Shown piece after piece: positions 45,094 through 53,118 of a stretch of DNA of 64,000 nucleotides. The DNA is taken from NCBI GenBank assembly GCA_934402375.1, contig CAKRUB010000008.1, positions 1-64,000 on the forward strand, written 5' to 3'. This DNA is from an uncultured Acetatifactor sp. Its GTDB lineage: Bacteria > Bacillota > Clostridia > Lachnospirales > Lachnospiraceae. A program made the position numbers and the translations under genes. Under the pieces are notes generated by a model. The model was not told the origin of the DNA and did no database searches. It worked only from the letters and a program-made list of their open reading frames with translations. How positions within the stretch are numbered: the first letter of the stretch is position 1; the number at the start of each line of letters is the position of its first letter.

Positions 45094-45975
45094 CTACCCG
45101 CAGCTCTCCCTGTACGCCATCTCCCAATACCGCTCGGGTATATCCGGCCAGTTGCACTCTCCGACCGCCTCCCGGCACAGCTCCATCGCCCTGAACAGCA
45201 CATTTGAATGTCCATAATCCGGGAATGTATAACGTCCCCTTGCGGTCAGCAGCATTTCCGTCACCTTGCACCAGTACGGCGCCCTCTCCATCAGCCCCGA
45301 GACGGAAAGCTCCCTGATCACCCGCTCCCTGTCATAGTCGAGACTGATAAATTCCTCCCTCCATGCCTTTGTCTCCTCGTCGCCATGCAGGATCAGAAAC
45401 TGCGCCATACCCTGTCCTCCGATGGAAAGTCCGACAGAGCCGGGATTCAAAAGCAGCTTCCCCTTATACTCCTGCTTTCCCTGACGATGTGTATGTCCGC
45501 ACAGTATCAGTCCCACCTCCGTAGTTTCCAGAAGCCTTTCCACCCGCTCACTGCCCGGAGTAAGGGCCTCCGACACATGATCCGGTGAACCGTGGCAGAG
45601 CTGTAACGTCGGCATCGCCCCATACTGCAGCTTCATGGCAATCGGCATTTCCCCGAAAAAGTCCAGCTCCCTCCTCGTCAGCCGATGGTAGGCATAATAA
45701 AGTGCACCTGTCGTAGAGTCAAATTCCCGCCAACCACACTCGCCGCCTCTCGCATAGTTAAGCCAGTAATTTTCCTTATTTCCGCGAATAAAGGTACAGT
45801 CAAATTCCTCCCTGTACTCCTTCAGCAGCTCCATTGTCCTCTCCGGGTAAGCCATCTCCCCGATATAATCCCCCAGAAACAGGAATTTCCTTATCCCTCT
45901 CTTCAGTGCAAACCGCATACAGGTCTCAAGCGCGACATAATTGCTGTGAATGTCTGCAAGTACAGCAATCTCCAT
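45094..45975 (-). CDS. Metallophosphoesterase (YfcE/calcineurin-like)
   Basis: 293 residues. The metal-binding motifs are MEIAVLADIHSN (Asp, His), FLFLGDYIGEMAYPE (Asp), FIRGNKENYW (Asn), LCHGSPDHV and ILCGHTHRQGKQ (His residues), then LLNPGSVGL. Substrate could be a phosphodiester or phosphomonoester and cannot be told. ATG at 45975 with GGAGG 5 nt upstream; the Shine-Dalgarno is the end of an RBS-proximal hairpin repeat. It diverges from the HerA-like gene, which has the same repeat in mirror position. Confidence 0.9.
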   Translation of the reverse strand: MEIAVLADIHSNYVALETCMRFALKRGIRKFLFLGDYIGEMAYPERTMELLKEYREEFDCTFIRGNKENYWLNYARGGECGWREFDSTTGALYYAYHRLTRRELDFFGEMPIAMKLQYGAMPTLQLCHGSPDHVSEALTPGSERVERLLETTEVGLILCGHTHRQGKQEYKGKLLLNPGSVGLSIGGQGMAQFLILHGDEETKAWREEFISLDYDRERVIRELSVSGLMERAPYWCKVTEMLLTARGRYTFPDYGHSNVLFRAMELCREAVGECNWPDIPERYWEMAYRESCG

Positions 45976-45984
45976 ATCTACCTC

Positions 45985-46019
45985 CATTTCTGCGCACGCT
46001 CTTTGCGCATGGCAAGTTT
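45985..46019 (-). repeat. RBS-proximal hairpin repeat before the metallophosphoesterase gene
   Basis: Minus strand: AACTTGCCATGCGCA, AAGAGCG, TGCGCAGAAATGGAGG. The TGCGCA halves pair; the GGAGG at the end is the ribosome site. A TATAAT-like -10 (46057-46062) puts it inside the transcript leader. Confidence 0.75.
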
Positions 46020-46127
46020 GTGTCCGCCGCAGCGTCCGTTCGTTCCTGCAGACCATATTATAAGAAAAGTTTTAAGATTGCGCGCGCCGCTTTCTTAAGA
46101 CATTCTTACGGAATCCGAAAAATAACC

Positions 46128-46156
46128 TTGTGCCACTTTCCGTAATCCACTATAAT
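46128..46156 (+). promoter_or_regulatory. Candidate sigma-A promoter of the HerA-like gene
   Basis: TTGTGC (46128-46133), 17 nt spacer, perfect TATAAT (46151-46156). With a start near 46163, nearly the whole leader is the hairpin repeat. Confidence 0.55.
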
Positions 46157-46171
46157 ATTCTTATCATCTTT

Positions 46172-46209
46172 AACTCGCTATGCGCAAAGAACGTGCGCAG
46201 AAATGGAGG
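46172..46209 (+). repeat. RBS-proximal hairpin repeat before the HerA-like gene
   Basis: AACTCGCTATGCGCA, AAGAACG, TGCGCAGAAATGGAGG, then AAACT and the ATG at 46215. It is the mirror image of the copy at 45985-46019. Confidence 0.75.
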
Positions 46210-46214
46210 AAACT

Positions 46215-47789
46215 ATGTACTATAATGATAAAATCTGGATCGGAGAATCCGACGGTGAAAAAATCTGCATCCTGCCGAATATGGCAAACCGCCACGGTCT
46301 GATCGCCGGCGCTACCGGAACCGGTAAAACGATTACTTTAAAAGTTCTGGCAGAGTCCTTCAGCGATGCCGGCGTGCCGGTCTTCCTCGCGGACGTCAAG
46401 GGCGACCTCGCGGGTATGTGCCGCCCCGGAAGAGACAGCGAGGATATGCAGAAGCGCATCGCCTCATTCGGTCTCGCCCAGTGCGGTTTTTCCTACCAGT
46501 CCTACCCCAGTGTCTTCTGGGATGTCTACGGCAGAATGGGAATCCCGCTGCGCACAACCATTTCCGAGATGGGGCCTCTGCTCCTCGGCAGACTGATGAA
46601 CCTGACCCCGGCTCAGACCGATGTGCTCAACGTCACCTTTAAAATTGCGGACGACAACAATCTGCTGCTGATCGATACAAAGGATCTGAAATCCATGCTC
46701 CAGTACATCGGTGAAAACGCTGCCGATTTCAGCAATGACTATGGACATATCGCCAAGGCAAGCGCGACAACCATCATCCGCCATGTTGTTGCTCTGGAAG
46801 CGCAGGGCGCGCAGGAATTCTTCACAGAGCCTGCCCTGAACATTGCGGACTGGTTCACCACCGGCGCAGGTGGCAAGGGAGCCATCAATATTCTGGACTG
46901 CCGCGAGCTGGTGAATGATCCGACCATGTACTCGCTCTTCCTGCTTTGGATGCTGGCAGAGCTTTTCGAGACGCTGCCGGAGGTCGGCGATCCCGCAAAG
47001 CCCCGCATGGTATTCTTCTTCGATGAAGCACATCTGCTCTTCAACAATGTCTCCAAAGCATTGCAGGAAAAGATTGAGCAGATCGTCAAGCTGATCCGCT
47101 CCCGCGGTGTCGGCATTTATTTCATCACGCAGGCGCCCAAGGACATTCCCGACGGCGTCCTCAGCCAGCTCGGCAATAAGATCCAGCATGCGCTGAGAGC
47201 CTACACGCCCGCCGATGAGAAGGCGATCAAGGCTGCTGCCGCATCCTTCCGCACCAATCCGGCATTCGATACCAAGACCGTGCTGTCCGAGCTTGGAACC
47301 GGCGAGGCATTGGTCTCCGTACTGGACGAAGCCGGAATCCCCACCGTGGTAAAACGCTGTAAGATCCTGCCCCCGCAGAGCCTCATGGGGCCGATCTCCG
47401 ACGAGGAGAAAAAGCAGGAGGTGCTGATGAGCAATCTTTACCTGAAATATAAGGATGCCCACGATCCCGACAGCGCTTATGAATTCCTGCAAAGAAAGCA
47501 TCTGGAGGATGAAGCCGCACTGGAACAGCAGAAGAAAGCCGCGGCGGACGAGAAGGCGGCTGCAAAAGAAAAAGCGGCTGCCGAAAAAGCCGCTTTGCGT
47601 GAAAAGGCAAAAAAAGACCGGGCAATCAAGTCCGGTATGAAGAGTGTTGCAAACAGTGCCGCGGGAACCATCGGACGCGAGGTCGGAAACACCATCGGAA
47701 AATCCCTCGGAGGCTCCTTCGGCAAGAAGCTCGGCGGAAACGTAGGCGCCCAGCTCGGCAGAAGCATCCTCGGCACATTGTTCAAATAG
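46215..47789 (+). CDS. HerA-like helicase / DUF853 family ATPase
   Basis: 524 residues. Walker A GATGTGKT (32-39), VFLADVKGDLAGM, Walker B MVFFFDEAHLL, and the arginine-finger region KLIRSRGVGIYFITQAPKD are those of the HerA/FtsK-like DUF853 (YjgR) group. The C-terminus has an Ala/Lys/Glu-rich coiled coil (about 425-475) and a Gly-rich amphipathic tail with IGREVGNTIGKSLGG. The cellular role of this family is not known. ATG at 46215, GGAGG 5 nt upstream. Its end overlaps the convergent yolD-like gene by 8 nt. Confidence 0.87.
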   Translation: MYYNDKIWIGESDGEKICILPNMANRHGLIAGATGTGKTITLKVLAESFSDAGVPVFLADVKGDLAGMCRPGRDSEDMQKRIASFGLAQCGFSYQSYPSVFWDVYGRMGIPLRTTISEMGPLLLGRLMNLTPAQTDVLNVTFKIADDNNLLLIDTKDLKSMLQYIGENAADFSNDYGHIAKASATTIIRHVVALEAQGAQEFFTEPALNIADWFTTGAGGKGAINILDCRELVNDPTMYSLFLLWMLAELFETLPEVGDPAKPRMVFFFDEAHLLFNNVSKALQEKIEQIVKLIRSRGVGIYFITQAPKDIPDGVLSQLGNKIQHALRAYTPADEKAIKAAAASFRTNPAFDTKTVLSELGTGEALVSVLDEAGIPTVVKRCKILPPQSLMGPISDEEKKQEVLMSNLYLKYKDAHDPDSAYEFLQRKHLEDEAALEQQKKAAADEKAAAKEKAAAEKAALREKAKKDRAIKSGMKSVANSAAGTIGREVGNTIGKSLGGSFGKKLGGNVGAQLGRSILGTLFK

Positions 47790-48195
47790 TACACTGTAAA
47801 ATATCCTCAGCCCTGACCATAGTTCCATCCGTAAAGAAGATCGCATGAGTGTACTCATCGATCTTCTTTACTTTGCCGGTGATCGTCACATAAGCGCCGC
47901 CATCCTTCCGCGCGTCCTTCTGAAAATAAGTTACGGTAATTTCAGGATGTGCTTCGCCACACTCCCTGATCTGCCGCAGCTTTTCATCCAGCTCCTCCCT
48001 GGCGTTCTCGTCCAGTTCAATGCGCTCCTCCGTCAGCCGGGCGCTCTCATCGATCGCGTCCTCATACCCCGTCAGCGCAGCAAAAGGCGAAAACTGTGCC
48101 GCACGGTCTGCCAGAGACATCTGCGGATGGCTGGCGGAGACATGGTGCGGCAGCGCGATAATGTCCTCATATTCAAATATTCCGGCTTCCTTCAC
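47782..48195 (-). CDS. YolD-like family protein
   Basis: 137 residues. The family core is MSLADRAAQFSPFAALTGYE, followed by a helix rich in Glu/Arg and a C-terminal YVTITGKVKKID segment. YolD-like proteins are usually encoded next to Y-family polymerases and may act as UmuD-like partners. The start is a GTG overlapping the polymerase stop by 4 nt (GTGA), with GGAGG upstream, so translation is coupled. It overlaps the convergent HerA-like gene by 8 nt. Confidence 0.88.
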   Translation of the reverse strand: MKEAGIFEYEDIIALPHHVSASHPQMSLADRAAQFSPFAALTGYEDAIDESARLTEERIELDENAREELDEKLRQIRECGEAHPEITVTYFQKDARKDGGAYVTITGKVKKIDEYTHAIFFTDGTMVRAEDILQCTI

Positions 48196-49724
48196 GCCTT
48201 ATGCCCTCCGATCTGATTGTTGCGCTCGATTGTCGTCGCGCCCTCCTGCAGATTCGTGCCCTTCAGAATAGCATTCTTCCCGTACTTCTTCTTCACTTCC
48301 AGCATCGCCTCCTGAAGTCTTCGCTCCTTTTGCAGACGCTTTTCTTCCTCTTCCCTCTCCCGATCTCGGACGCTGTAATCAGTGAAAAGCTCCAGTTGTT
48401 CAAAGCTCTCTGCCTTCTTCGCGTCCGCCTCATCCGTCAGGTGGTTCGCCGTGACCGTGACCCTGCGTACAAGCAGTCGCGGATCGACATGCTTCTCATA
48501 CAACTCCATCATGGCATCGACAATGATCTGCGTCGAACTCGTCGGCATGGGCAGATTCGCCGTTCCCGCCGCATGCTTCGGCACGCTTCTGCCGTAGCGG
48601 TCAACGCTCACCTCTCCCTTATATGCCCTTCTGATCTCAGGCTTTTTCAGACTGTCCACGTCATAGCCGATCAGCAGGCATATCTGATCCGTCACAAGCT
48701 TCTTCTCCACGAGATCAAGCACAAGCAGATCTGTCATCTCCCGCACGATAATCTTCGCCTTTCCGAACTCATACGGACATTGCAAAACCTGCCCGGAGCT
48801 CATGGAGCTGCTCTCCGGCTTATATGCCTTGATAAGCTCTATCGTCGTCGGCTCCCAGCCCCACGCATGATCGATCAGAAGCTCTGCATTGATCCCGAAC
48901 ATCCGGTACAGAAGCTCCTCGTTGTAATAATCCCGGTCGCCGCCAAGGGAACACCTGGCAACATCCCCCATAGTAAACAGTCCGACCTCCTCCAGCCGCT
49001 TCTGATACCCATGCCCGACCCGCCAGAAATCCGTCAGCGGTCTGTGCGTCCAAAGCACCCGTCGATAGCTCATCTCGTCCAGCTCCGCAATACAGCAGCC
49101 GTTCCCGTCCGGCTCCACATGCTTAGCCATGATGTCCATCGCAACCTTTGCAAGATAAAGATTCGTGCCGATTCCGGCGGTTGCCGTGATGCCGGTCTCC
49201 GCAAGAACCTCCCCTGCCAGCTTCGCCGCAAGCTGCCTCGCCGTCATTCCATAGGTGTCAAGATACTGCGTCACATCCATAAACACCTCATCAATGGAAT
49301 AGACATGAATGTCCTCCGGCGCAATATACCTGAGATAAATCTTGTAAATCTGCGTGCTCACCTGCATATAAAATGCCATCCTCGGCGGGGCGGTGATATA
49401 ATCCACCTCCAGCTCCGGGTGACAGGCAAGCTCCGGCGCCTGATTCGACAAGCCCGTAAATCTCCCGCCCGGCGCGTGGAGTCTCCTGCCCGCATTCACC
49501 TCACGGACCTTCTGCACCACCTCAAACAGCCTCGCCCTGCCGGGAATCCCATATGCCTTCAGCGACGGCGAAACCGCCAGGCAGATCGTCTTCTCCGTGC
49601 GCGAGCGGTCAGCCACGACCAGATTCGTTGTCAGTGGGTCTAATTCCCTCGCCCTGCACTCCACGGAGGCATAGAAGGATTTCAGATCGATGGCAATATA
49701 AGTACGCTGCTTAAATTTCTGCAT
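48192..49724 (-). CDS. Y-family DNA polymerase (UmuC/DinB2 type)
   Basis: 510 residues. Catalytic carboxylates are Asp13 (AIDLKSFYASVE) and Asp145-Glu146 (YSIDEVFMD), with ATAGIGTNLYLAKVAMDI in the palm. A little-finger domain and a charged C-terminal helix follow. It performs error-prone lesion bypass. ATG at 49724 overlaps the end of the isomerase gene by 14 nt and has only a weak ribosome site, so it is probably translated by coupling. The pairing with yolD is typical; the placement behind pectin genes is not. Confidence 0.92.
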   Translation of the reverse strand: MQKFKQRTYIAIDLKSFYASVECRARELDPLTTNLVVADRSRTEKTICLAVSPSLKAYGIPGRARLFEVVQKVREVNAGRRLHAPGGRFTGLSNQAPELACHPELEVDYITAPPRMAFYMQVSTQIYKIYLRYIAPEDIHVYSIDEVFMDVTQYLDTYGMTARQLAAKLAGEVLAETGITATAGIGTNLYLAKVAMDIMAKHVEPDGNGCCIAELDEMSYRRVLWTHRPLTDFWRVGHGYQKRLEEVGLFTMGDVARCSLGGDRDYYNEELLYRMFGINAELLIDHAWGWEPTTIELIKAYKPESSSMSSGQVLQCPYEFGKAKIIVREMTDLLVLDLVEKKLVTDQICLLIGYDVDSLKKPEIRRAYKGEVSVDRYGRSVPKHAAGTANLPMPTSSTQIIVDAMMELYEKHVDPRLLVRRVTVTANHLTDEADAKKAESFEQLELFTDYSVRDREREEEEKRLQKERRLQEAMLEVKKKYGKNAILKGTNLQEGATTIERNNQIGGHKA

Positions 49725-50559
49725 ATCTCTGTAAAATGAAGTTCTTCGCCGCCTGATTGTTCTCCGGCTTTGTGTCCTCCAGCGTCGCATGGATAAACGG
49801 CTTTCTCGCCTTCATGAACTTTAAGATCTCCGTGTAATCCATCTCTCCCATGCCGCAGCCCGCCGCGATCATTTTTCCGTTTTCCACTCTGAAGTCCTTC
49901 AGGTGTACCATGGCAATGTCCTCTCCCAGAAGCTCGATCGCCTCGCGGAACACCGCCTCCCTGTCACGGTAATTCGCAACATCCAGAAGGTTCACCGGAT
50001 CGAAGATGATCTGAAGATTCGGCGAAGCAATCTCGTCGAGCACGCGCCGCGCCCGGACGGGATTACACACAATATGTCTGAAAACAGGCTCGATTGCAAA
50101 GACAACACCCATCTTCTCAGCATAGGCAACGATGGGCTTTAACCGCTCGATAAAGAGCTGCAGTGCCTCCTCCGTACCGCACTCCGGCGTGAAGGCATAC
50201 GCTGTGTTCGGCGCTCCCGTCTCCGTCCCGACCACACCGCAGCCCAGCCACGACGCGAAGCGGATGTGCGCCATATAGCGGTGCACCGTTTTTTCCAGCT
50301 CCTTCTCATCCGGCGTTGCGAGATTCAGGTAGCAGCCCAGCACCGCAATATCCACATGATTCCGCGCAAACACATCCCGGATATACATGGCAAGTCCCGG
50401 AGTCAGCGTCTCGTCCGTCGTCGGAAACTCCGTGATGAACTTGGAGAGCGCAAGATGTCCACAGGCAAACCCCGCCTCATGCACCCTCGCAACTCTCTCC
50501 TCAAAAGGAAGCTTCTCCATATCATGTAACCTGATCCCCAACTGCATTGTCTCCACCAA
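49711..50559 (-). CDS. Sugar phosphate isomerase/epimerase (xylose isomerase-like TIM barrel)
   Basis: 282 residues of the AP endonuclease family 2 barrel. FAIEPVFRHIVC, LQIIFDPVNLLDV, IAMVHLKDFRVENGK and HATLEDTKPEN carry the metal-binding Glu, Asp and His residues. Such enzymes interconvert keto and aldo sugars or epimerise them. Placed 9 nt after the GH28 gene, it is likely to act on a pectin-derived sugar. Start is GTG at 50559 or ATG at 50547. The exact substrate is unknown. Confidence 0.8.
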   Translation of the reverse strand: MVETMQLGIRLHDMEKLPFEERVARVHEAGFACGHLALSKFITEFPTTDETLTPGLAMYIRDVFARNHVDIAVLGCYLNLATPDEKELEKTVHRYMAHIRFASWLGCGVVGTETGAPNTAYAFTPECGTEEALQLFIERLKPIVAYAEKMGVVFAIEPVFRHIVCNPVRARRVLDEIASPNLQIIFDPVNLLDVANYRDREAVFREAIELLGEDIAMVHLKDFRVENGKMIAAGCGMGEMDYTEILKFMKARKPFIHATLEDTKPENNQAAKNFILQRYAEI

Positions 50560-50568
50560 ACCTTTCCG

Positions 50569-52656
50569 TTATTTCTGTATCTCCGAGCTGTCCTCTACCC
50601 TGTCCACGTCGACCAGCTCATAAGCCTCGCCGTCCTGCCCTTCAATCGTGACATGATCCAGCACAAGTCTGGCAACGTTCCGGGCAAAAATGCCCTTCCT
50701 GCTGCACTTCGGCACACCCTCCGACATGGCAGGGACATCACACTTCGGCTCTGCCGCGTAGCTGACCGAGATGTTCCGCATCACGATCTCCTCTATCTTC
50801 TGCTCCGGCAGTCCGTCAAAGTAGGCTGCCGCCACATGGCAGTTTGTACATTTCATGTTCTCAAATACCAGCTTCTTGATCGAGGGCGTCCTGTCATCCA
50901 CCGGATAAGGCTCCCGGGATTGCACATAGGGCGTCTTCCCGTCGGGATCGCAGAAATAGAATGCATTGACAACGAGCGGTGTCATGACATGATCCAGCTC
51001 AAGGTTCCGGAAAATGATATTGCTTAAAACAGCATCCTTTCCGCGCCCGCGTCTAGTCTTGATCCTGAGTCCCCTGTCCGTATGACTGAAAATACAGTCC
51101 TCCACCGTAAGGTTCAAAATTCCGCCCGCCATCTCGCTTCCGAGTGTCACCGCGCCATGTCCGTTTTCCATCAGGCACTGGCGGATCATGATATTCTCCG
51201 ACGGGGTCTTATAGGTCTTTCCCATATAGATCTTGCCGCTCTTTACCGCGATGCAGTCATCTCCCAGCGAAAAACGCACCCCGAGAATCTCAACGTTCCT
51301 GCAGGACTCCGGATCGCAGCCGTCCGTGTTGGGCGAATCTGCGGGATTCTGGATATTCAGTCCGATGAAATGCAGGTTGTCGCTGAAATAGGGATGCAGC
51401 GTCCATGCCGGCGAGTTGCAGCAGGTCACTCCCTGCAAGGTGATGTTTCTGCAATGATTGACAAAGAACAGCCTCGGGCGGAATGCCTCCTTATAGCCCT
51501 TTGGATTCTTCCACCAGTCCTCGCGTGAAGCATTTCCGTTGATTGTTCCCTCGCCGTAGATCACGACGTCCTCCACATCAATACCGCAGATAATGCCGGT
51601 ATAGGAAGGCAGGGGATTTCCCTCCCAGCTGCCAAGATTATACTGATCTCTCTCGTCATAGCTCTCGATCAGCCCGGGCAGCACCGGAAAGCGCTCCTTC
51701 TCCGTGAATGCCCGGAGCTCCGCGCCCTTTGCGAGCTCTATTTTCGTGTGGCTCTTCAGGAAAAGACTGGTAATCCTGTACACACCCGCCGGAATCAGCA
51801 CGCGGCTGTCCTCCGGACATGCGAGAATCGCCGCCTGGATAAACGGTGTGTCATCCTGAATGCCATCTCCCTTTGCCCCGAAACGCCGGACATCCAGCGT
51901 CACAAACTCATAATCCGTATGGAAGAAAAGCTCTCCGCATTTTTCCTCTACGTCAAGGATTTCCACCTGATAATCCGTGTCCGGCCGCAGTCCGTAGAGC
52001 GCCGTGATCGTCCTCTCTGTCACAAACTCCTCAATCCCATTAACCGTAACACGATAGGGCTTCTTTGTAAAGTATTTCCCGCCGTCCGCAATTTCAATCA
52101 CTGCGCTGCGTGCCGTCTTGCAGACAAGGCTTAAGGCTCCCACCGCGCGCTTTCCTTCCGCGGCTCTCTCCTCCACGCTTCGCCGTTCATACTTCTCGCC
52201 CTGCAAAATATGAAGCTCCACCGCGTGCGCCACAAGCTGCCACAGAGTCTCCTCGTCCGCCTCCTGCACAGCTTCCGTCCCGGCTACGGCAAAGCTCCCG
52301 CTCTCCCTGTATCTGGCATACATTCCGCCCCACACCTGCTTGAACATATCGGTCAGCCCGCGGTAATACTCATATACCTGCGGACTGATATTGTCTATCG
52401 TCCCGAGCAGCGCTTTCAGGAAAAACACCTCATTTTCAAAGCTGTCCCGGCATTCCAGTTCCCGCCACAGTATCTGCAGCTGCGCCAGAATGTCCGGGTA
52501 GCCCGCCTTCTTGTTATATTCTGTCTCAAATGCAGCATAGGCAGGGTAAATATACCCTGCCGCCTTAAATACATTTTCGTCCAGTTGCTGAATTTCAAAC
52601 AGACCGTCAGCCCTTCTCGGCAGCTTCCTGATCTGCTCACCCTGTAACTGTTCCAT
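50569..52656 (-). CDS. GH28 exo-polygalacturonase-like protein
   Basis: About 695 residues. An alpha-helical N-terminal region (1-170, unusual for the family) leads into a fibronectin-like domain (about 190-255). Then comes the GH28 beta-helix, beginning VRRFGAKGDGIQDDTPFIQA, with NTDGCDPES, LGDDCIAVKSG, NGHGAVTLGSEMAGG and GLRIKTRRGRG carrying the three catalytic Asp residues. It lacks a signal peptide and should release galacturonate from oligogalacturonides inside the cell. GGAG sits 6 nt before the ATG and is part of the last unit of the seven-unit repeat array upstream. Confidence 0.92.
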   Translation of the reverse strand: MEQLQGEQIRKLPRRADGLFEIQQLDENVFKAAGYIYPAYAAFETEYNKKAGYPDILAQLQILWRELECRDSFENEVFFLKALLGTIDNISPQVYEYYRGLTDMFKQVWGGMYARYRESGSFAVAGTEAVQEADEETLWQLVAHAVELHILQGEKYERRSVEERAAEGKRAVGALSLVCKTARSAVIEIADGGKYFTKKPYRVTVNGIEEFVTERTITALYGLRPDTDYQVEILDVEEKCGELFFHTDYEFVTLDVRRFGAKGDGIQDDTPFIQAAILACPEDSRVLIPAGVYRITSLFLKSHTKIELAKGAELRAFTEKERFPVLPGLIESYDERDQYNLGSWEGNPLPSYTGIICGIDVEDVVIYGEGTINGNASREDWWKNPKGYKEAFRPRLFFVNHCRNITLQGVTCCNSPAWTLHPYFSDNLHFIGLNIQNPADSPNTDGCDPESCRNVEILGVRFSLGDDCIAVKSGKIYMGKTYKTPSENIMIRQCLMENGHGAVTLGSEMAGGILNLTVEDCIFSHTDRGLRIKTRRGRGKDAVLSNIIFRNLELDHVMTPLVVNAFYFCDPDGKTPYVQSREPYPVDDRTPSIKKLVFENMKCTNCHVAAAYFDGLPEQKIEEIVMRNISVSYAAEPKCDVPAMSEGVPKCSRKGIFARNVARLVLDHVTIEGQDGEAYELVDVDRVEDSSEIQK

Positions 52657-52665
52657 CCTTATCTC

Positions 52666-52897
52666 CATTTCTGCGCATATTTTTGCACATAGCGAATTTC
52701 ATTTCTGTGCACGTTTTGCACATAGCGAGTTTCATTTCTGCGTACGTTTTGCACATAGCGAATTTCATTTCTGTGCACGTTTTGCACATAGCGAGTTTCA
52801 TTTCTGCGTACGTTTTGCACATAGCGAGTTTCATTTCTGTGCACGTTTTGCACATAGCGAGTTTCATTTCTGTGCACGTTTTGCACATAGCGAGTTT
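52666..52897 (-). repeat. Seven-unit 33 bp tandem array of the RBS-proximal hairpin repeat
   Basis: Units begin at 52666 (34 nt), 52700, 52733, 52766, 52799, 52832 and 52865 (33 nt each). On the minus strand each reads about AACTCGCTATGTGCA, AAACG, TGCACAGAAATGA. Units with TGTGCA/TGCACA form a perfect stem, the counterpart of TGCGCA/TGCGCA at the single copies. The unit nearest GH28 ends in ATGGAG and serves as its ribosome site. There are no spacers, so it is not a CRISPR array. Confidence 0.85.
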
Positions 52898-52942
52898 CTC
52901 TTCTCTTTAAATTAAGCACGCAGTTCCACCCCGCAAGCATCA

Positions 52943-53083
52943 GTTGTGCAGAATGCACCTGACCACAAGCAGTGCACTCTGGAGCCGCCGGCACTTAGCT
53001 GGCGTACTGTGACAGCTTATGTGCCGTTGCGTGCGGAAGGTAGCGAAAGCGTGCCTGCGGTGGTCTGTGCATCCTGCGCAACG
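52943..53083 (-). repeat. 142 bp structured dispersed repeat, copy C
   Basis: It begins GTTGTGCAGAATGCACCTG and ends GTGCATCCTGCGCAACG. Same orientation as copy B. The inner stem AGCTGGC/GACAGCT has one mismatch. With the tandem array it fills the 462 nt gap between uxaA and the GH28 gene. Confidence 0.8.
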
Positions 53084-53118
53084 TCCCTTACACCATCCCT
53101 CGTCCCTTGCAACCCCCC

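Noticed and set aside
46464..47858. 464-codon open frame opposite the HerA-like gene
   Set aside because: Antisense shadow of a gene with Walker A and B motifs.
48201..49643. Long open frame opposite the Y-family polymerase
   Set aside because: His/Arg/Leu-rich composition typical of antisense frames; the other strand carries catalytic motifs.
52666..52897. Possible CRISPR array
   Set aside because: The 33 nt units are directly adjacent with no spacers, and no cas genes are present.
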